This document shows, in pieces, positions 15,696 to 23,976 of a stretch of DNA of 64,000 nucleotides (the first letter of the stretch is position 1; every line of letters starts with the position of its first letter). Under the pieces are notes generated by a model, which saw only the letters and a list, made by a program, of their open reading frames with translations, ran no database searches and was not told the origin of the DNA. The DNA is from Lentzea sp. NEAU-D7 (GTDB lineage Bacteria > Actinomycetota > Actinomycetes > Mycobacteriales > Pseudonocardiaceae), in contig NZ_JAPJDL010000015.1 of assembly GCF_026242055.1 (NCBI RefSeq), forward strand, positions 168,410 through 232,409. The letters run 5' to 3'. The position numbers were made by a program, and so were the translations under genes.

Positions 15696-16691
15696 ATGAC
15701 CAGCCCAGATCTGCGCCACCACGGTGACGTCGACGCCGCACCGGGCCTCGCCGACTTCGCCGTCAACGTGCGGGTGCCGCACCCGCCCGATTGGCTGCGC
15801 GCCCGGCTGGCCGCGGCGCTCGGCGACCTCGGGCGTTACCCCTCGAAACTCGCCGAAGAACGCGCTCGTGAGGCCGTCGCACGCCGGCACGGGCGCTCTC
15901 CGGACGAGGTTCTGCTGCTCAACGGTGCCGCAGAGGGCTTCGCGCTGCTGCCGAAGCTCGCGCCGCGCCGTGCCGCGATCGTCCACCCCGGGTTCACCGA
16001 ACCCGAGGTGGCGTTTCGCGATGCCGGAATTCCGGTCGACCACGTGCTGCTCGACGGAGACTTCCGCCTTCGCGACGTGACTTCGGACGCCGACCTCATC
16101 GTCATCGGCAACCCCACGAACCCGACGTCCGTGCTGCACGACGCCGCCGCGCTCAAGGCGTTGCCCGGCCGGGTGGTCGTCGACGAGGCGTTCATGGACG
16201 CCGTCCCCGGCGAGCCCGAGTCGCTCGCGCACGACCCGGACGTGCTGGTGCTGCGCAGCCTGACCAAGACCTGGGGTCTCGCGGGGCTGCGCGCCGGCTA
16301 CCTCCTCGGCGACCCGGAGACCCTCGCCAGGCTCGCGCACGGCCGTCCGCACTGGCCTGTGGGCAGCCTCACGCTGGAAGCGATCACGGCGTGCTGCGAA
16401 CCGGAGGCGCTCGACCAGTCCGCGCGGTTCGCGCTGGAGGCCGAGCAGTACGCGGCGCACGCGGTGGAGCAGCTCCAAGACTTGGTCGTCGTTGCGCCGA
16501 AGGGGCCGTTCCTGCTGATCAGGGCGCCCAGAGGTGCCCGTCGGGCGTTGCGGGACAAGGGGATCGCGGTGCGCCGCTGCGACACGTTCCCAGGGCTCGA
16601 CGACACCTACCTGCGCGTGGCGATCCGGCCGCCGGAGGAGTTCGCGGTGTTCGTGGACGCGTTGCGCGTCGTGATGGAGGAACTGGCGTGA
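15696..16691 (+). CDS. cobC: PLP-dependent aminotransferase-like CobC protein (Rv2231c type)
   Basis: 331 residues of the fold-type I aminotransferase family, closest to histidinol-phosphate aminotransferase/CobD decarboxylase-type proteins, which in cobalamin synthesis make the aminopropanol linker. Seen: IVIGNPTNPTSVL (Asn for PLP), VVVDEAFMD (Asp for the pyridine nitrogen) and RSLTKTWGLAGLRAGYLLG with the PLP lysine. It stands between the phosphatase and Nif3 genes as Rv2231c does. Stop and the Nif3 start overlap (GTGA). Linker role fits the nearby cobD but is inferred; a plain aminotransferase role remains possible. The gene name follows usual actinobacterial annotation. Confidence 0.85.
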   Translation: MTSPDLRHHGDVDAAPGLADFAVNVRVPHPPDWLRARLAAALGDLGRYPSKLAEERAREAVARRHGRSPDEVLLLNGAAEGFALLPKLAPRRAAIVHPGFTEPEVAFRDAGIPVDHVLLDGDFRLRDVTSDADLIVIGNPTNPTSVLHDAAALKALPGRVVVDEAFMDAVPGEPESLAHDPDVLVLRSLTKTWGLAGLRAGYLLGDPETLARLAHGRPHWPVGSLTLEAITACCEPEALDQSARFALEAEQYAAHAVEQLQDLVVVAPKGPFLLIRAPRGARRALRDKGIAVRRCDTFPGLDDTYLRVAIRPPEEFAVFVDALRVVMEELA

Positions 16692-17512
16692 AGCTCGCCG
16701 ACGTGATCGCGGTCCTGGAGTCCGCGTATCCGCCGAAGACCGCCGAGAAGTGGGACGCGGTCGGCCTGGTCTGCGGTGATCCGCGGGACGAGGTCACCAG
16801 GGTCCTCGTCTGCGTCGACCCGACGTCGTCCACTGTGGACGATGCGGTCGAACGGGGCGCGCAGCTCGTGCTCGCGCACCACCCGCTGCTCCTCAAGGGC
16901 GTCAACGGTGTTCCGGCCGACGACCCCAAGGGGGCGTTGGTGCACAGGCTGATCCGCAACGGCGCAGCCCTGTACTGCGCGCACACCAACGCCGATTCGG
17001 CGTTGCCGGGTGTCTCGGACGCGCTCGCGAAGGCCATCGGGCTCACCGTCACCGGTCCGCTCGAACCAGCAGAGCCCGACGGCACGGGCCTCGGCCGCAT
17101 CGGGCAGCTCGCGGAACCCGAGCCGCTCAGGGCGTTCGCCCAGCGCGTGGCCGACGCGCTGCCCGCCACCGTGCAGGGCGTGCGTGCCGCGGGAGATCCG
17201 GAAGGCCTGGTCAGGCGGGTCGCGGTGTGCGGCGGCGCGGGTGACAGCTTCCTGGACGCGGTCAAGCGAGCAGGCGTCGACGCCTACGTGACGGCCGACC
17301 TCAGGCACCACCCGGCGAGCGAGCACATCGAGTCCGGCGGGCCCGCGTTGGTCGACGTGGCGCACTGGGCCAGCGAGTGGCCGTGGTGCGAGCAGGCGGC
17401 GGAGATCCTGCGGGCGGCCTTCGGCGGTAGGGTCGACGTACTCGTCTCCACCCGCCGGACCGACCCGTGGACCGTCGGTGCGACGAGCACAGCAGTAGGA
17501 GGACTTGCGTGA
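16688..17512 (+). CDS. Nif3-like dinuclear metal centre hexameric protein
   Basis: 274 residues from GTG 16688. The family forms toroidal hexamers with two metal ions per subunit; a GTP cyclohydrolase-like role has been suggested but not settled. Metal-ligand segments seen: LAHHPLLLKG, CAHTNADSA and DVAHWASEWP, plus VCGGAGDSFLDAVKRAGVDAYVTADL in the C-terminal half. It overlaps the upstream CobC-like gene (GTGA) and the downstream zinc-ribbon gene (GTGA). The trio is a conserved actinobacterial block. Length is usual for members without the extra inserted PII-like domain. Confidence 0.92.
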   Translation: MKLADVIAVLESAYPPKTAEKWDAVGLVCGDPRDEVTRVLVCVDPTSSTVDDAVERGAQLVLAHHPLLLKGVNGVPADDPKGALVHRLIRNGAALYCAHTNADSALPGVSDALAKAIGLTVTGPLEPAEPDGTGLGRIGQLAEPEPLRAFAQRVADALPATVQGVRAAGDPEGLVRRVAVCGGAGDSFLDAVKRAGVDAYVTADLRHHPASEHIESGGPALVDVAHWASEWPWCEQAAEILRAAFGGRVDVLVSTRRTDPWTVGATSTAVGGLA

Positions 17513-18246
17513 AAGCCGATCCCGCAGTGCAGCGAAGGCTGCTCGACCTGGCCGCGGTCGACGCCGAACTGGCGCGTGTCACCCACCGCCGCCGCACGCT
17601 GCCCGAGATCGCGGAGATCGCGGAGGCCGAGCAGCAGGTGCGCGCCAAGCAGGACGCGCTGGTGGCCGTCGAGACGACGCTCACCGACCTCGACCGCGAC
17701 GTGAAGCGCCAAGAGACCGAGATCGACCAGGTGCGCGCCCGCGGCGAGCGCGACCGCAAGCTGTTGCAGTCGGGTTCGGTCGGCGCCAAGCAGCTCACCG
17801 ACCTCGAGCACGAGCTGGCCACCATCCAGCGCCGGCAGGGCATCCTCGAGGACGACCTGCTGGAGCTGATGGAACGCCGCGAGGCCGTCGACGCCGACGC
17901 CTCCTTCGCCCGCGTGGAACTGGACAAGGCCCGCGCGACCCTGAAGGACGCGGCCGCCCGCCGCGACGAGGCCCTCGCCGACCTGGAGGCGACCGAGACC
18001 CGCCGCACCGCCGACCGTTCGACGATGGCCAAGGGCTTCCCGGACGACCTGCTGAAGGCCTACGACCGCCAGCGCGAGCAGCGCGGCATCGGCGCGGCCC
18101 TGATCCAGTCCCGCCGCTGCGGCGCGTGCCGGATCGAGCTGGACCGCAGTGCCGTGTCGAAGCTGAAGGAAGCGGCGGCGGACGAGGTCGTGCGCTGCGA
18201 GGAGTGCGGCGCGATCCTGGTGCGGACCTCGGAGTCCGGCCTGTAG
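17509..18246 (+). CDS. C4-type zinc ribbon, coiled-coil protein (Rv2229c/CT398 type)
   Basis: 245 residues from GTG 17509, which overlaps the Nif3 stop. Residues 1-180 are a long antiparallel coiled coil rich in Glu, Arg and Ala, and the C-terminus carries a zinc ribbon, CGACRIEL then CEECGAIL. Proteins of this kind bind nucleic acid or partner proteins; no enzyme activity is known. It ends the CobC/Nif3 operon and is followed 18 bp later by a strong intrinsic terminator, which marks the operon end. Confidence 0.9.
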   Translation: MKADPAVQRRLLDLAAVDAELARVTHRRRTLPEIAEIAEAEQQVRAKQDALVAVETTLTDLDRDVKRQETEIDQVRARGERDRKLLQSGSVGAKQLTDLEHELATIQRRQGILEDDLLELMERREAVDADASFARVELDKARATLKDAAARRDEALADLEATETRRTADRSTMAKGFPDDLLKAYDRQREQRGIGAALIQSRRCGACRIELDRSAVSKLKEAAADEVVRCEECGAILVRTSESGL

Positions 18247-18264
18247 CTCGCGAGCACGGAAGAA

Positions 18265-18293
18265 GGGGCTGCCCAGGCGGGCAGCCCCTTTCT
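18265..18293 (+). terminator. Intrinsic terminator after the zinc-ribbon gene
   Basis: A perfect 10-bp stem, GGGGCTGCCC and GGGCAGCCCC, with an AGGC loop, followed by TTTCT. It is the clearest terminator in the window and ends the CobC/Nif3/zinc-ribbon operon. Confidence 0.92.
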
Positions 18294-18331
18294 CAGTTCA
18301 GCGCGGTGCTCTTCTTCCCTCGAGGAGGACG

Positions 18332-18706
18332 ATGACGAACGAAGTGGCTCGTGACGAGGACTGGTCGTATTCCGTCGATGAGGACGGAATGGTCGTCCCG
18401 TCAGGACCTCCGGGCACGACGGAGAACGCGCGCCTGGGGCTCGAAACGCTCTTCATCCCGGTCGGCAACCTGGGCACTGCGGAAGACTTCCTTCTCCAGT
18501 GGCGTGCGATGCGTGCCGAGCACGGGTCGGACTACGCGCTCGGCACGCCGAGCGGCAGGGTGGAGCGGGTCGATGACGATTGGGTGGAAGTCCAAGACCT
18601 GTACGGGCAGTTCCAGAACTTCAGGATGAGAGCAACGGAGTTCGAGCGAGCCCTGGTGTGCCTGGTCGAATTCATGAAGACCCCTGAGTTCGAGGAATCG
18701 CGGTAA
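18332..18706 (+). CDS. Hypothetical acidic protein
   Basis: 124 residues with a GAGGACG ribosome site directly upstream of the ATG. Strongly acidic, without signal peptide or membrane helix. The central part ETLFIPVGNLGTAEDFLLQW and the end VCLVEFMKTPEFEESR look like a small globular alpha/beta protein. Base composition is less GC-rich than its neighbours, which suggests recent acquisition. It follows a terminator and is alone on its strand until the TetR gene. Size and acidity resemble immunity-type proteins, but no toxin gene lies beside it and no family was recognised. Confidence 0.65.
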   Translation: MTNEVARDEDWSYSVDEDGMVVPSGPPGTTENARLGLETLFIPVGNLGTAEDFLLQWRAMRAEHGSDYALGTPSGRVERVDDDWVEVQDLYGQFQNFRMRATEFERALVCLVEFMKTPEFEESR

Positions 18707-18733
18707 GTCGTCGCGACCCCGGCGTTGCGCGAC

Positions 18734-19270
18734 TCAGCTCGTGCTACGCAGCCGCAACGCCGACACCAGGAAGAAGACGCCACCGATCGCCGCGTACCCG
18801 GCGAGGTTGCTCAACGTCGCCCCCTCCGCCCCGGCCTGCAGGACGAACGACGTGCCGGCGAGCGTGGAGATACCGCCGCTGAGAATCATCGGCCACTGCC
18901 CGCCAAGGCTCCGCCGCACCAGCCCGACCGCGAGCTGGGCCACCCCGGACACCACGGCCCAGGCACCCCACACCGTCAGAACAGCCGGGATTCCGGACGT
19001 GACGGCGAACGCCAGCCCGGCCGCCGCCAGCGTGCTGACGGCGATGTTGGCGTAGAGCGCGACAGAGGCTCCGCCGCGCGAGGTCCGGCTGTCGACGACC
19101 ACCGCGGCCACGTCGAACAGCGGGTAGAGCACCAGCAACGTGCCGCTGACCGGCCCGATCTCCGTCGCGGTGAGGAACAGCAGCACGGCCCACACGACCG
19201 CGAACCCGAAGCGGACGAGGTAGAGCGTGCGGAGGGCCGGGGCGAGACCCGCGGGTGCGTCGATGGTCAC
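18734..19270 (-). CDS. DUF308-like multi-pass membrane protein
   Basis: 178 residues from the GTG at 19270, which has AAGGA seven bases upstream; longer readings to 19333 would run into the operator region. Five or six hydrophobic segments, for example FAVVWAVLLFLTATEIGPVSG and ANIAVSTLAAAGLAFAVTSG, with short loops, resembling small HdeD/DUF308-type membrane proteins. Function unknown. It is divergent from a TetR regulator and shares an intergenic region with two copies of a GAACGTTC palindrome, so it is very likely the regulator's target. Confidence 0.75.
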   Translation of the reverse strand: MTIDAPAGLAPALRTLYLVRFGFAVVWAVLLFLTATEIGPVSGTLLVLYPLFDVAAVVVDSRTSRGGASVALYANIAVSTLAAAGLAFAVTSGIPAVLTVWGAWAVVSGVAQLAVGLVRRSLGGQWPMILSGGISTLAGTSFVLQAGAEGATLSNLAGYAAIGGVFFLVSALRLRSTS

Positions 19271-19290
19271 GAGGTGTCCTTGAAGTAGGG

Positions 19291-19352
19291 AGAACGTTCT
19301 TTCTACTTCGACACTCGCAGCCCGCTCGCACATCTGTCAAGACCGAACGTTC
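19291..19352. promoter_or_regulatory. Two palindromic TetR operator candidates
   Basis: AGAACGTTCT (19291-19300) and GAACGTTC (19345-19352) are perfect palindromes, 53 bp centre to centre, about five helical turns. Both continue as GAACGTTCTYTCT, so they are near-identical over 13 bases. One lies by each divergent gene, which fits autoregulation plus control of the membrane protein gene. Confidence 0.72.
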
Positions 19353-19372
19353 TCTCTGTTAGCGTCGGAAGG

Positions 19373-19939
19373 GTGACCCGCACCGTGTCCGACGCCAGGA
19401 ACCGCCTGCTGGGAACGGCCAGCCGGCTGTTCTACTCGGAGGGACTGCACTCCGTCGGAGTCGACCGCATCCTCGCCGAGGCGAAGGTGACCCGCGCGAC
19501 GATGTACCGACACTTCGCCGGCAAGGAGGACCTCGTCCTCGCCTACCTGGCCGAGGCCGACAGGGCGACCCGCCACAACGTCGAGGCGGGCGTGGCAGCG
19601 GCCAAGGACGACGCGGACGCCGTGCGTTCCGTCGCGAGGGGGATCTCGGCGCACATCCGCCAAGAGGAGTTCCGCGGCTGCGCCTTCCTCAACGCCGCCG
19701 CGGAGTACGCAGACCCCGAACATCCGGTGCACCAGGCAGTTCTGGCGCACCGCCAGTGGTTCCTCGACACCGTCACGGCCCTGCTCGCCCGCGTCGGCGA
19801 CGCTCCCGCGGAGCGCGACGGCAGGCACTTCGTGATGCTGCGCGACGGCGCGATGGCGGCAGGCTGCCTCTCGGACCCCGGCCCGATCGGCGACACCCTC
19901 CTCGAAGCGGTGGAAGGCATCCTCCGGGCGCGCGGCTGA
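19373..19939 (+). CDS. TetR family transcriptional regulator
   Basis: 188 residues from GTG. N-terminal helix-turn-helix: VGVDRILAEAKVTRATMYRHFAGKEDL is the classic TetR recognition region (residues 26-53). The ligand-binding helical domain contains FRGCAFLNAAAEYADPEHPV, a pattern common in regulators of the NemR/AcrR-like group. It faces the membrane-protein gene across a region with two GAACGTTC palindromes. Probably represses both genes; the ligand is unknown. No damage seen. Confidence 0.9.
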   Translation: MTRTVSDARNRLLGTASRLFYSEGLHSVGVDRILAEAKVTRATMYRHFAGKEDLVLAYLAEADRATRHNVEAGVAAAKDDADAVRSVARGISAHIRQEEFRGCAFLNAAAEYADPEHPVHQAVLAHRQWFLDTVTALLARVGDAPAERDGRHFVMLRDGAMAAGCLSDPGPIGDTLLEAVEGILRARG

Positions 19940-20087
19940 ACCGCCATGAACGACTTCTGACGCCGAAGTCGGGGCGGGATGCGGGAGAGGTGGCTGAGCT
20001 GCTGGCGGCGCGGGGGACCTGTTGGTCCGGGAATCCGACGAACGCCTTCTCGTCTGCTCGTAGCCTCGAGTGCACCAGCCCTTGGCG

Positions 20088-20927
20088 TCAGCGGCTCATC
20101 GGGACGTTGGCCTCCAGCCGGGGAACGATCGCGGACACGAAACCGTCCGGACTGGTCATCGGCCGCCCGTTCATGGTCGCGACCAGGTGCTCGACACCGA
20201 ACAGCGCGTCCCAGGTGCGGGCCCGGCGGTAGACGTCGGCGGACACGGCGCGACGGACGTTGTCCCAGCCGTGCCAGGCCATCAGCGCCGCGTCGATCGC
20301 GGGGTCGGCGGGCATGGCCATGTCCCAGTCGAGGACGCCGAGCAGCTTTCCGTCCGCCGACCAGTGCACGTTCGAACCGCTGAGATCACCGTGCACCAGC
20401 GCGTCGGGCACGGGCTCCAGTTCCACTGCGGCGTCCAGCCGCCGCCGTCCCTCGTCCTGCCAGTGAGCGGGCAGGCGCGGGATGATCTCCTCCGCGATGA
20501 TCGCCGACCACGACGGCCCTTGTTCGCGCCCGTCCAGCACCTCCAGCAGCGACCCGGTCAACGGCACCGAGCGCACGGCCGTCAGCACCTCGGCGATCTG
20601 CGCCGGATCGCCGGCATCCCTGGGCAGGGCGGTGCCGCCGACCCACGACACGGCGACGGCGGCCTGGTCGCCGAACGTCGTCACGGGTGTGAGCGGCTCC
20701 GGCACCTGGAACGGCAGCCCGGCGGAAGCCAGTTGCCGCAGCACCTCCACGCGGCGGGGCATCGACGCGGCGGCCAGTGGGCGCTTGCTGACGCGGACCG
20801 CGGCGACGCCCGGGATCAGCAGCACGCGGTGGATGTTGCCGTCGGGCGCGACGAAGGCGTCGTCCAGGCGTGTGCCGGGCAGCAGGGCGGACGCGATCTC
20901 CAGCAGGTCCGGGGCGGCCTTGATCAT
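20088..20927 (-). CDS. Aminoglycoside phosphotransferase (APH) family kinase
   Basis: 279 residues. APH/choline-kinase fold with the catalytic loop VHGDLSGSNVHW and the metal-binding LGVLDWDMAMPADPAID. The N-terminal lobe has AAVRVSKRPL, a likely ATP-binding lysine. Such genes may phosphorylate antibiotics, sugars or amino acids; nothing here indicates an actual resistance gene, and most chromosomal members have unknown substrates. Stands alone on its strand, between a TetR gene and a broken gene. Confidence 0.87.
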   Translation of the reverse strand: MIKAAPDLLEIASALLPGTRLDDAFVAPDGNIHRVLLIPGVAAVRVSKRPLAAASMPRRVEVLRQLASAGLPFQVPEPLTPVTTFGDQAAVAVSWVGGTALPRDAGDPAQIAEVLTAVRSVPLTGSLLEVLDGREQGPSWSAIIAEEIIPRLPAHWQDEGRRRLDAAVELEPVPDALVHGDLSGSNVHWSADGKLLGVLDWDMAMPADPAIDAALMAWHGWDNVRRAVSADVYRRARTWDALFGVEHLVATMNGRPMTSPDGFVSAIVPRLEANVPMSR

Positions 20928-20973
20928 GTCCGGAACCTACAACCGATCGCCGAGGCGCACTCCTGGCCCCGCT

Positions 20974-21461
20974 GTGCCCGTCGAGGACGCGGAACCGGCG
21001 ACCGCGGACGAGGTGCGGGTCTTCCCGGCGGCGAACGGCTGGACTGTCGTCCTCTGGCCGAGCTACTTCACAGAGGTGGCAGCCGCGGAACACATGAGCC
21101 GTGCCTTGTCCGTCCTGGCCAGCACGGTGCGCATCTACGACGGCGACTACTGGCCCCACTAGCTGCTGCGCGACGGCGTGACGCTCGACCGGTTCGCCTC
21201 GATGCCGGGCTACTTCACCGACGACGTGGACGAGGTCGCCGCCTCGCCGCCCGGTACGCAGGCCGGCCTGACGTGATCGCCGATGCCGCCGGGGTGAAGG
21301 CCTTCCCCGACGAGTTCGAGCTGGACTCGCCGTGGGTGTTCGTCGACTTCTGGCGCCGGTTCGGTCCGCACCACCCGGAGGACCTGTCGACGTGCGCGGC
21401 GCGGCTCCGCCTGGCTCCTGGATGGCTAGACAAGCTGCCGACCGACGATCCAGAGCTCTGA
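20974..21461 (+). pseudogene. Broken hypothetical gene (in-frame stop plus frameshift)
   Basis: From GTG 20974 the frame encodes a globular protein (VFPAANGWTVVLWPSYF, then VRIYDGDYWPH) and meets TAG at 21160. The same frame continues sensibly after the stop (LLRDGVTLDRFASMPGYF) to about 21250, where the reading moves by one base to RYAGRPDVIADAAGV and LDSPWVFVDFWRRFG, ending at TGA 21459-21461. The joined product of about 160 residues looks like one conserved protein with a premature stop and one frameshift. Family not recognised. A sequencing error could explain the shift but is less likely to explain both. Confidence 0.65.
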
Positions 21462-21648
21462 ACCGACGGCGCGTCCTCGGTCGTCTGCTCACCGATTCCA
21501 CGACCGCCCAGCGGGTGACCACCACGCGTGCCCGATACCTGACCGTCCGAGTTCAGGTATTTCGGCCCGCTGGTTCGGGCCGTCTGCGGCGAGCGCGGTC
21601 GCCGCAGGCGTGGTCCGCTGGCTGATCGGCGATTTCAGGAGGTTCGTC

Positions 21649-22011
21649 ATGTCCGGTCTGCTGGTCAAGAGTTTCGACAAGCCCGAGGAGACCCGTCCCT
21701 TCGAGCAGAGCACGGGTCATCTCGACCTGATCAACTCCGAGGCCGGCGCCGTCGGCCGCGCGGTGTTCGAGCCTGGCTGGCACTGGGCCGAGCACGTGAA
21801 GCCCATCGCGGGCACCGACAGCTGCCAGGTGGCCCACAAGGGCTACGTCGTGTCCGGCCGGATGAAGATCGTCATGGACGACGGCGAGGAGGCCGAGATC
21901 GGCTCGGGTGACTTCATGATGGCCGCGCCCGGCCACGACGCGTGGACGGTCGGCGACGAACCCTGCGTCATCGTCGACTGGCAGGGCATGGACGACTACG
22001 CCAAGCGGTAA
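21649..22011 (+). CDS. Cupin-domain protein
   Basis: 120 residues; the ATG at 21649 has an AGGAGG site eight bases upstream. Cupin signature: PGWHWAEHVKPIAGTDSC and later SGDFMMAAPGHDAWTVGDEP, with the GYVVSGRMKIVMDDGEEAEI strand pattern between them. The first motif has two histidines and a glutamate in positions usual for metal ligands. Single-domain cupins of this sort may be enzymes or ligand sensors; no substrate can be named. It lies 65 bp upstream of a histidine kinase gene with its own promoter. Confidence 0.85.
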   Translation: MSGLLVKSFDKPEETRPFEQSTGHLDLINSEAGAVGRAVFEPGWHWAEHVKPIAGTDSCQVAHKGYVVSGRMKIVMDDGEEAEIGSGDFMMAAPGHDAWTVGDEPCVIVDWQGMDDYAKR

Positions 22012-22064
22012 CCGGGTGGCTCGATCTCGTACCTGGGACGGATCTGTCCTGGTACCGGCTCTCG

Positions 22065-22070
22065 TACGAT
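22065..22070 (+). promoter_or_regulatory. -10 element of histidine kinase gene, leaderless start
   Basis: TACGAT ends six bases before the GTG at 22077, the same spacing as several other genes here. This chooses the GTG at 22077 over longer in-frame readings that begin inside the cupin gene. Confidence 0.5.
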
Positions 22071-22076
22071 GTGGAC

Positions 22077-23213
22077 GTGTTCGCCCTTATGCGGTCGGTG
22101 TGGGATGAGCCCCGGCCGGTGCGCGCGGCGGCGCGGCTGTGGTGGGACTGGGTGCTGGTCGCCCTGCTCCCGCCGGTCGCGGTGATCGAGGTGGTGCTGC
22201 GGCCGGACCTGAGTGCACGGGCCGGCTCGCTGGTCCTCGCGGTGGGGCTGGTGCCGCTGTTGCTGTTGCGCCGGAGCCGGCCGCTGTTCGCCGTCGCCGT
22301 CGTGTTCGGCACGGCCGCGGTCGCCTCGCTGGTGTTCGGGGGCGAGCCCGAGCTCTCCGTGATGGTGTACATGGTGCTCTTCCCGTTCTCGCTGTTCCGG
22401 TGGGGTTCCGGGCGTGAGGCGGTGATCGGGCTGGCGATCATGCTCGGCAAGGTCGGGCTGTCGGCGGCGCTCGGCTACCTCGGCGCGGGGGAGGCGGTGG
22501 CCGGCAGCGCTGTCCTCGGGACGGCGTGCGCCCTCGGTGCCGCCGTGCGCTACCGGGGCCGGGCGCGGGCGCGGGAGCTCGACCAGGTCAAGCTGCTGGA
22601 ACGGGAGCGGCTGGCACGCGACCTGCACGACACGGTGGCGCACCACGTGTCGGCGATGGCGATCCGGGCCCAGGCGGGGCTGGCGACGGCGGCGTCGCGG
22701 CCGGAGGCGGCGGTCGAGGCGCTCGCGCTGATCGAGTCGGAGGCGTCCCGGGCGCTCACCGAGATGCGCACGATGGTGCGGGCCCTGCGCCACGACGAGC
22801 CGGCCGACCTGGCGCCCAGCCCGGGCGTCGCCGACATCGAACGGCTCGCGAGCCCCGGCAGGCCGGGCCCCGAGGTCGACGTGCGGATCGACGGCGCCGT
22901 CGACGACCTCCCGAAGTCGGTGGGGACAGCGATCTACCGGCTCACCCAGGAATCGGTCACCAACGCCCGGCGGCACGCCCGGCACGCCACCCGCATCGAG
23001 GTGCGGGTCACCGTCAGCGACTCGTCCGTCCGCCTGCGGGTGAGCGACGACGGCGACACCGGCACCCTCCGCGGCAGCGCGCCGCAGGGACACGGGCTGA
23101 TCGGCATGACGGAACGCGCGGGCCTGCTCGGCGGCAGTTGCGAGGCGGGCCCGAACCCCGGCCGCGGCTGGACCGTGACCGCCGTGCTGCCGCTCACCGG
23201 GTCGGCCGCATGA
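22077..23213 (+). CDS. Sensor histidine kinase, NarL/LuxR-type partner (HisKA_3)
   Basis: 378 residues from GTG 22077. Four or five membrane helices in residues 20-160 with very short loops, so the signal is probably sensed in the membrane. Then a dimerisation/phosphoacceptor helix with RERLARDLHDTVAHHVS (His phosphorylated) and a HATPase domain with QESVTNARRHA (N box) and GHGLIGMTERAGLLGG (G box). The gene overlaps its response regulator (ATGA). A DUF2306 membrane protein and an oxidoreductase follow and are likely targets. Signal unknown. Confidence 0.92.
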   Translation: MFALMRSVWDEPRPVRAAARLWWDWVLVALLPPVAVIEVVLRPDLSARAGSLVLAVGLVPLLLLRRSRPLFAVAVVFGTAAVASLVFGGEPELSVMVYMVLFPFSLFRWGSGREAVIGLAIMLGKVGLSAALGYLGAGEAVAGSAVLGTACALGAAVRYRGRARARELDQVKLLERERLARDLHDTVAHHVSAMAIRAQAGLATAASRPEAAVEALALIESEASRALTEMRTMVRALRHDEPADLAPSPGVADIERLASPGRPGPEVDVRIDGAVDDLPKSVGTAIYRLTQESVTNARRHARHATRIEVRVTVSDSSVRLRVSDDGDTGTLRGSAPQGHGLIGMTERAGLLGGSCEAGPNPGRGWTVTAVLPLTGSAA

Positions 23214-23881
23214 GCGTCCGGGTCATCGTCGCCGACGACCAGGAGATCGTCCGAACAGGACTCTCGATGATCCTCGACGCCCAGCCGGACGTCGAGGTCG
23301 TCGGCCAGGCACCGGACGGGACGCAGGCCGTGGAACTGGCCCGCAGGCTGCGGCCGGACGTGTGCCTCTTCGACATCCGCATGCCCGGGATCGACGGCAT
23401 CGAGGCCACCCGCCTGCTCGCCGGGCCCGGCGTCCCCGACCCGCTCGCCGTCGTCGTGATCACCACGTTCGACCTCGACGAGTACGTCTACGCCGCCCTG
23501 CGCGCGGGCGCCAGAGGTTTCCTGCTCAAGGACGCCGGCACCGCCCTGCTCACCCAGGCCGTCCACGCCGCGGCCTCCGGCGACGCCCTGATCGCGCCCA
23601 GCGTCACCGCCCGGTTGATCGAGGCCTTCGCGGACACCGGGCCGGCAGGCCGCGCGGGACAGCCGATCGACCCGCTCACCGAACGGGAGGAGCAGGTCCT
23701 CGTCGCCGTCGCGGCCGGGCGCACCAACAGCGAGGTCGCCAAGGACCTCCACATCGCGCTCAGCACCGTGAAGAGCCACATCGCCAGCCTGATGGCCAAG
23801 ATCGGTGCCAGGAACCGCGTCGAGATCGCGATCTGGGCCTACGAGACCAAGCGCGTCCGGAGCGGACCGCGGCGCCAGTAG
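23210..23881 (+). CDS. LuxR/NarL-family response regulator
   Basis: 223 residues. Receiver domain with the acidic pocket VADDQE, phosphoacceptor Asp in CLFDIRMPG, and GFLLKDAG with the conserved Lys. The C-terminal LuxR helix-turn-helix contains LTEREEQVLVAVAAGRTNSEVA and STVKSHIASLMAKIGARNR. Translated with the upstream kinase (ATGA). The perfect inverted repeat at 23942-23957 upstream of the next gene is a candidate target site. Confidence 0.94.
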   Translation: MSVRVIVADDQEIVRTGLSMILDAQPDVEVVGQAPDGTQAVELARRLRPDVCLFDIRMPGIDGIEATRLLAGPGVPDPLAVVVITTFDLDEYVYAALRAGARGFLLKDAGTALLTQAVHAAASGDALIAPSVTARLIEAFADTGPAGRAGQPIDPLTEREEQVLVAVAAGRTNSEVAKDLHIALSTVKSHIASLMAKIGARNRVEIAIWAYETKRVRSGPRRQ

Positions 23882-23941
23882 CCGAAAGTACGACGAGCCG
23901 GTCGCACCATCGGCCAGGACGATCGCGGCCCAAGTGCCGAT

Positions 23942-23957
23942 GAGGTGACACCACCTC
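23942..23957. promoter_or_regulatory. Inverted repeat upstream of DUF2306/oxidoreductase operon
   Basis: GAGGTG-ACAC-CACCTC, a perfect six-base inverted repeat ending 19 bases before the ATG at 23977. The position fits an operator or activator site for the neighbouring response regulator. The role is inferred; no second copy was noticed nearby. Confidence 0.45.
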
Positions 23958-23976
23958 GCGGGCCACGATCTTGTGC

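Noticed and set aside
19940..20087. Possible gene fragment with AELLAARG and a shifted LLVRESDERLLVCS
   Set aside because: Only about 40 residues in two frames with no known match; too short to call even as a pseudogene.
20088..20927. Calling the APH-family gene an aminoglycoside resistance determinant
   Set aside because: Only general kinase motifs are present; no feature points to a specific antibiotic and most chromosomal members are unrelated to resistance.
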